A DNA stretch of 64,000 nucleotides from Opitutales bacterium (GTDB taxonomy: Bacteria > Verrucomicrobiota > Verrucomicrobiia > Opitutales > Intestinicryptomonadaceae). This document shows positions 63,941 to 64,000 of the stretch, piece after piece; position 1 is the first letter of the stretch, and every line of letters starts with the position of its first letter. A program made the translations under genes and the position numbers. A model generated the notes under the pieces. The model saw only the letters and a list, made by a program, of their open reading frames with translations. It searched no databases and was not told where the DNA came from. The stretch is from NCBI GenBank assembly GCA_015061945.1, contig SUVP01000002.1, forward strand, positions 1 to 64,000, read 5' to 3'.

Positions 63941-64000
63941 GAATGCGATTTTTGTTGCAAGATAAAAAGTATTTATCAACATATCTAATCTTTTAACTGC
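63941..64000. other. Right edge, 60 bp, nothing seen
   Basis: Short AT-rich end with no gene, hairpin or promoter. Confidence 0.4.

Noticed and set aside
1-64000. CRISPR array or rRNA genes
   Set aside because: No regularly spaced repeats of 23-40 bp and no conserved rRNA stretches were seen.

Overview
The window looks like the chromosome of an anaerobic, probably gut-associated member of the Verrucomicrobiota (Opitutales or a close relative). The evidence is a PEP-CTERM protein, a sigma-70 factor with a lysine-rich tail, a DnaG of the zinc-poor type, a GH78 rhamnosidase and an indolepyruvate oxidoreductase/acyl-CoA ligase operon. The phylum is an inference; there is no rRNA gene. I saw no tRNA, rRNA or CRISPR array.

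Positions 1-34,450 are AT-rich, full of A/T-ending codons, short hypothetical genes, decayed genes and mobile or defence functions. From left to right they hold: the 3' part of an O-antigen-ligase-like gene; a HicA-like gene with an unfamiliar 354-aa partner; an HTH-AAA-PD-(D/E)XK protein; an ABC half-transporter; an ImmA-type metallopeptidase with an 83-aa partner; a large divergent locus (8.6-23.9 kb); a SIR2 protein; an AAA ATPase + DUF4276 pair; an orphan ParA ATPase; and two tandem tyrosine recombinases.

The main find is the divergent locus. A 97-bp gap at 19,296-19,392 separates two 55-aa secreted peptides with a shared C-x2-C-x5/6-C core. Each peptide is followed, on its own strand and in the same order, by a large secreted YD-repeat-like protein, a cysteine-rich secreted protein, one or two further secreted proteins and a DUF1573 protein. 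The minus arm continues, with start/stop overlaps, into two secreted serine-hydrolase-like proteins, an O-antigen-ligase-like protein, a membrane rhodanese, a MauE/DoxX protein, an anchored 124-aa protein and a secreted helical-repeat protein. A paralogue of the ligase-like protein lies at the left edge and a decayed paralogue of one plus-arm protein lies at 34.1 kb, so the family is multi-copy and turning over. I know of no described system with this composition. I infer an envelope system for export, thiol chemistry and surface attachment of small Cys peptides.

Positions 34,571-64,000 read as stable core chromosome: iorA-iorB-paaK-ACT-membrane protein (minus); htpG; alr-metF (minus) divergent from yraN; gltX; DUF362-nudix (minus); TPR lipoprotein-dnaG-rpoD-secreted protein (plus); a PEP-CTERM protein; an operon of CbiM-like protein, two Cache-type chemoreceptors, a TetR regulator and a metallophosphoesterase (minus); a GH78 rhamnosidase; and a DUF2062 protein. 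Genes are tightly coupled and several operons end in clear hairpin terminators.
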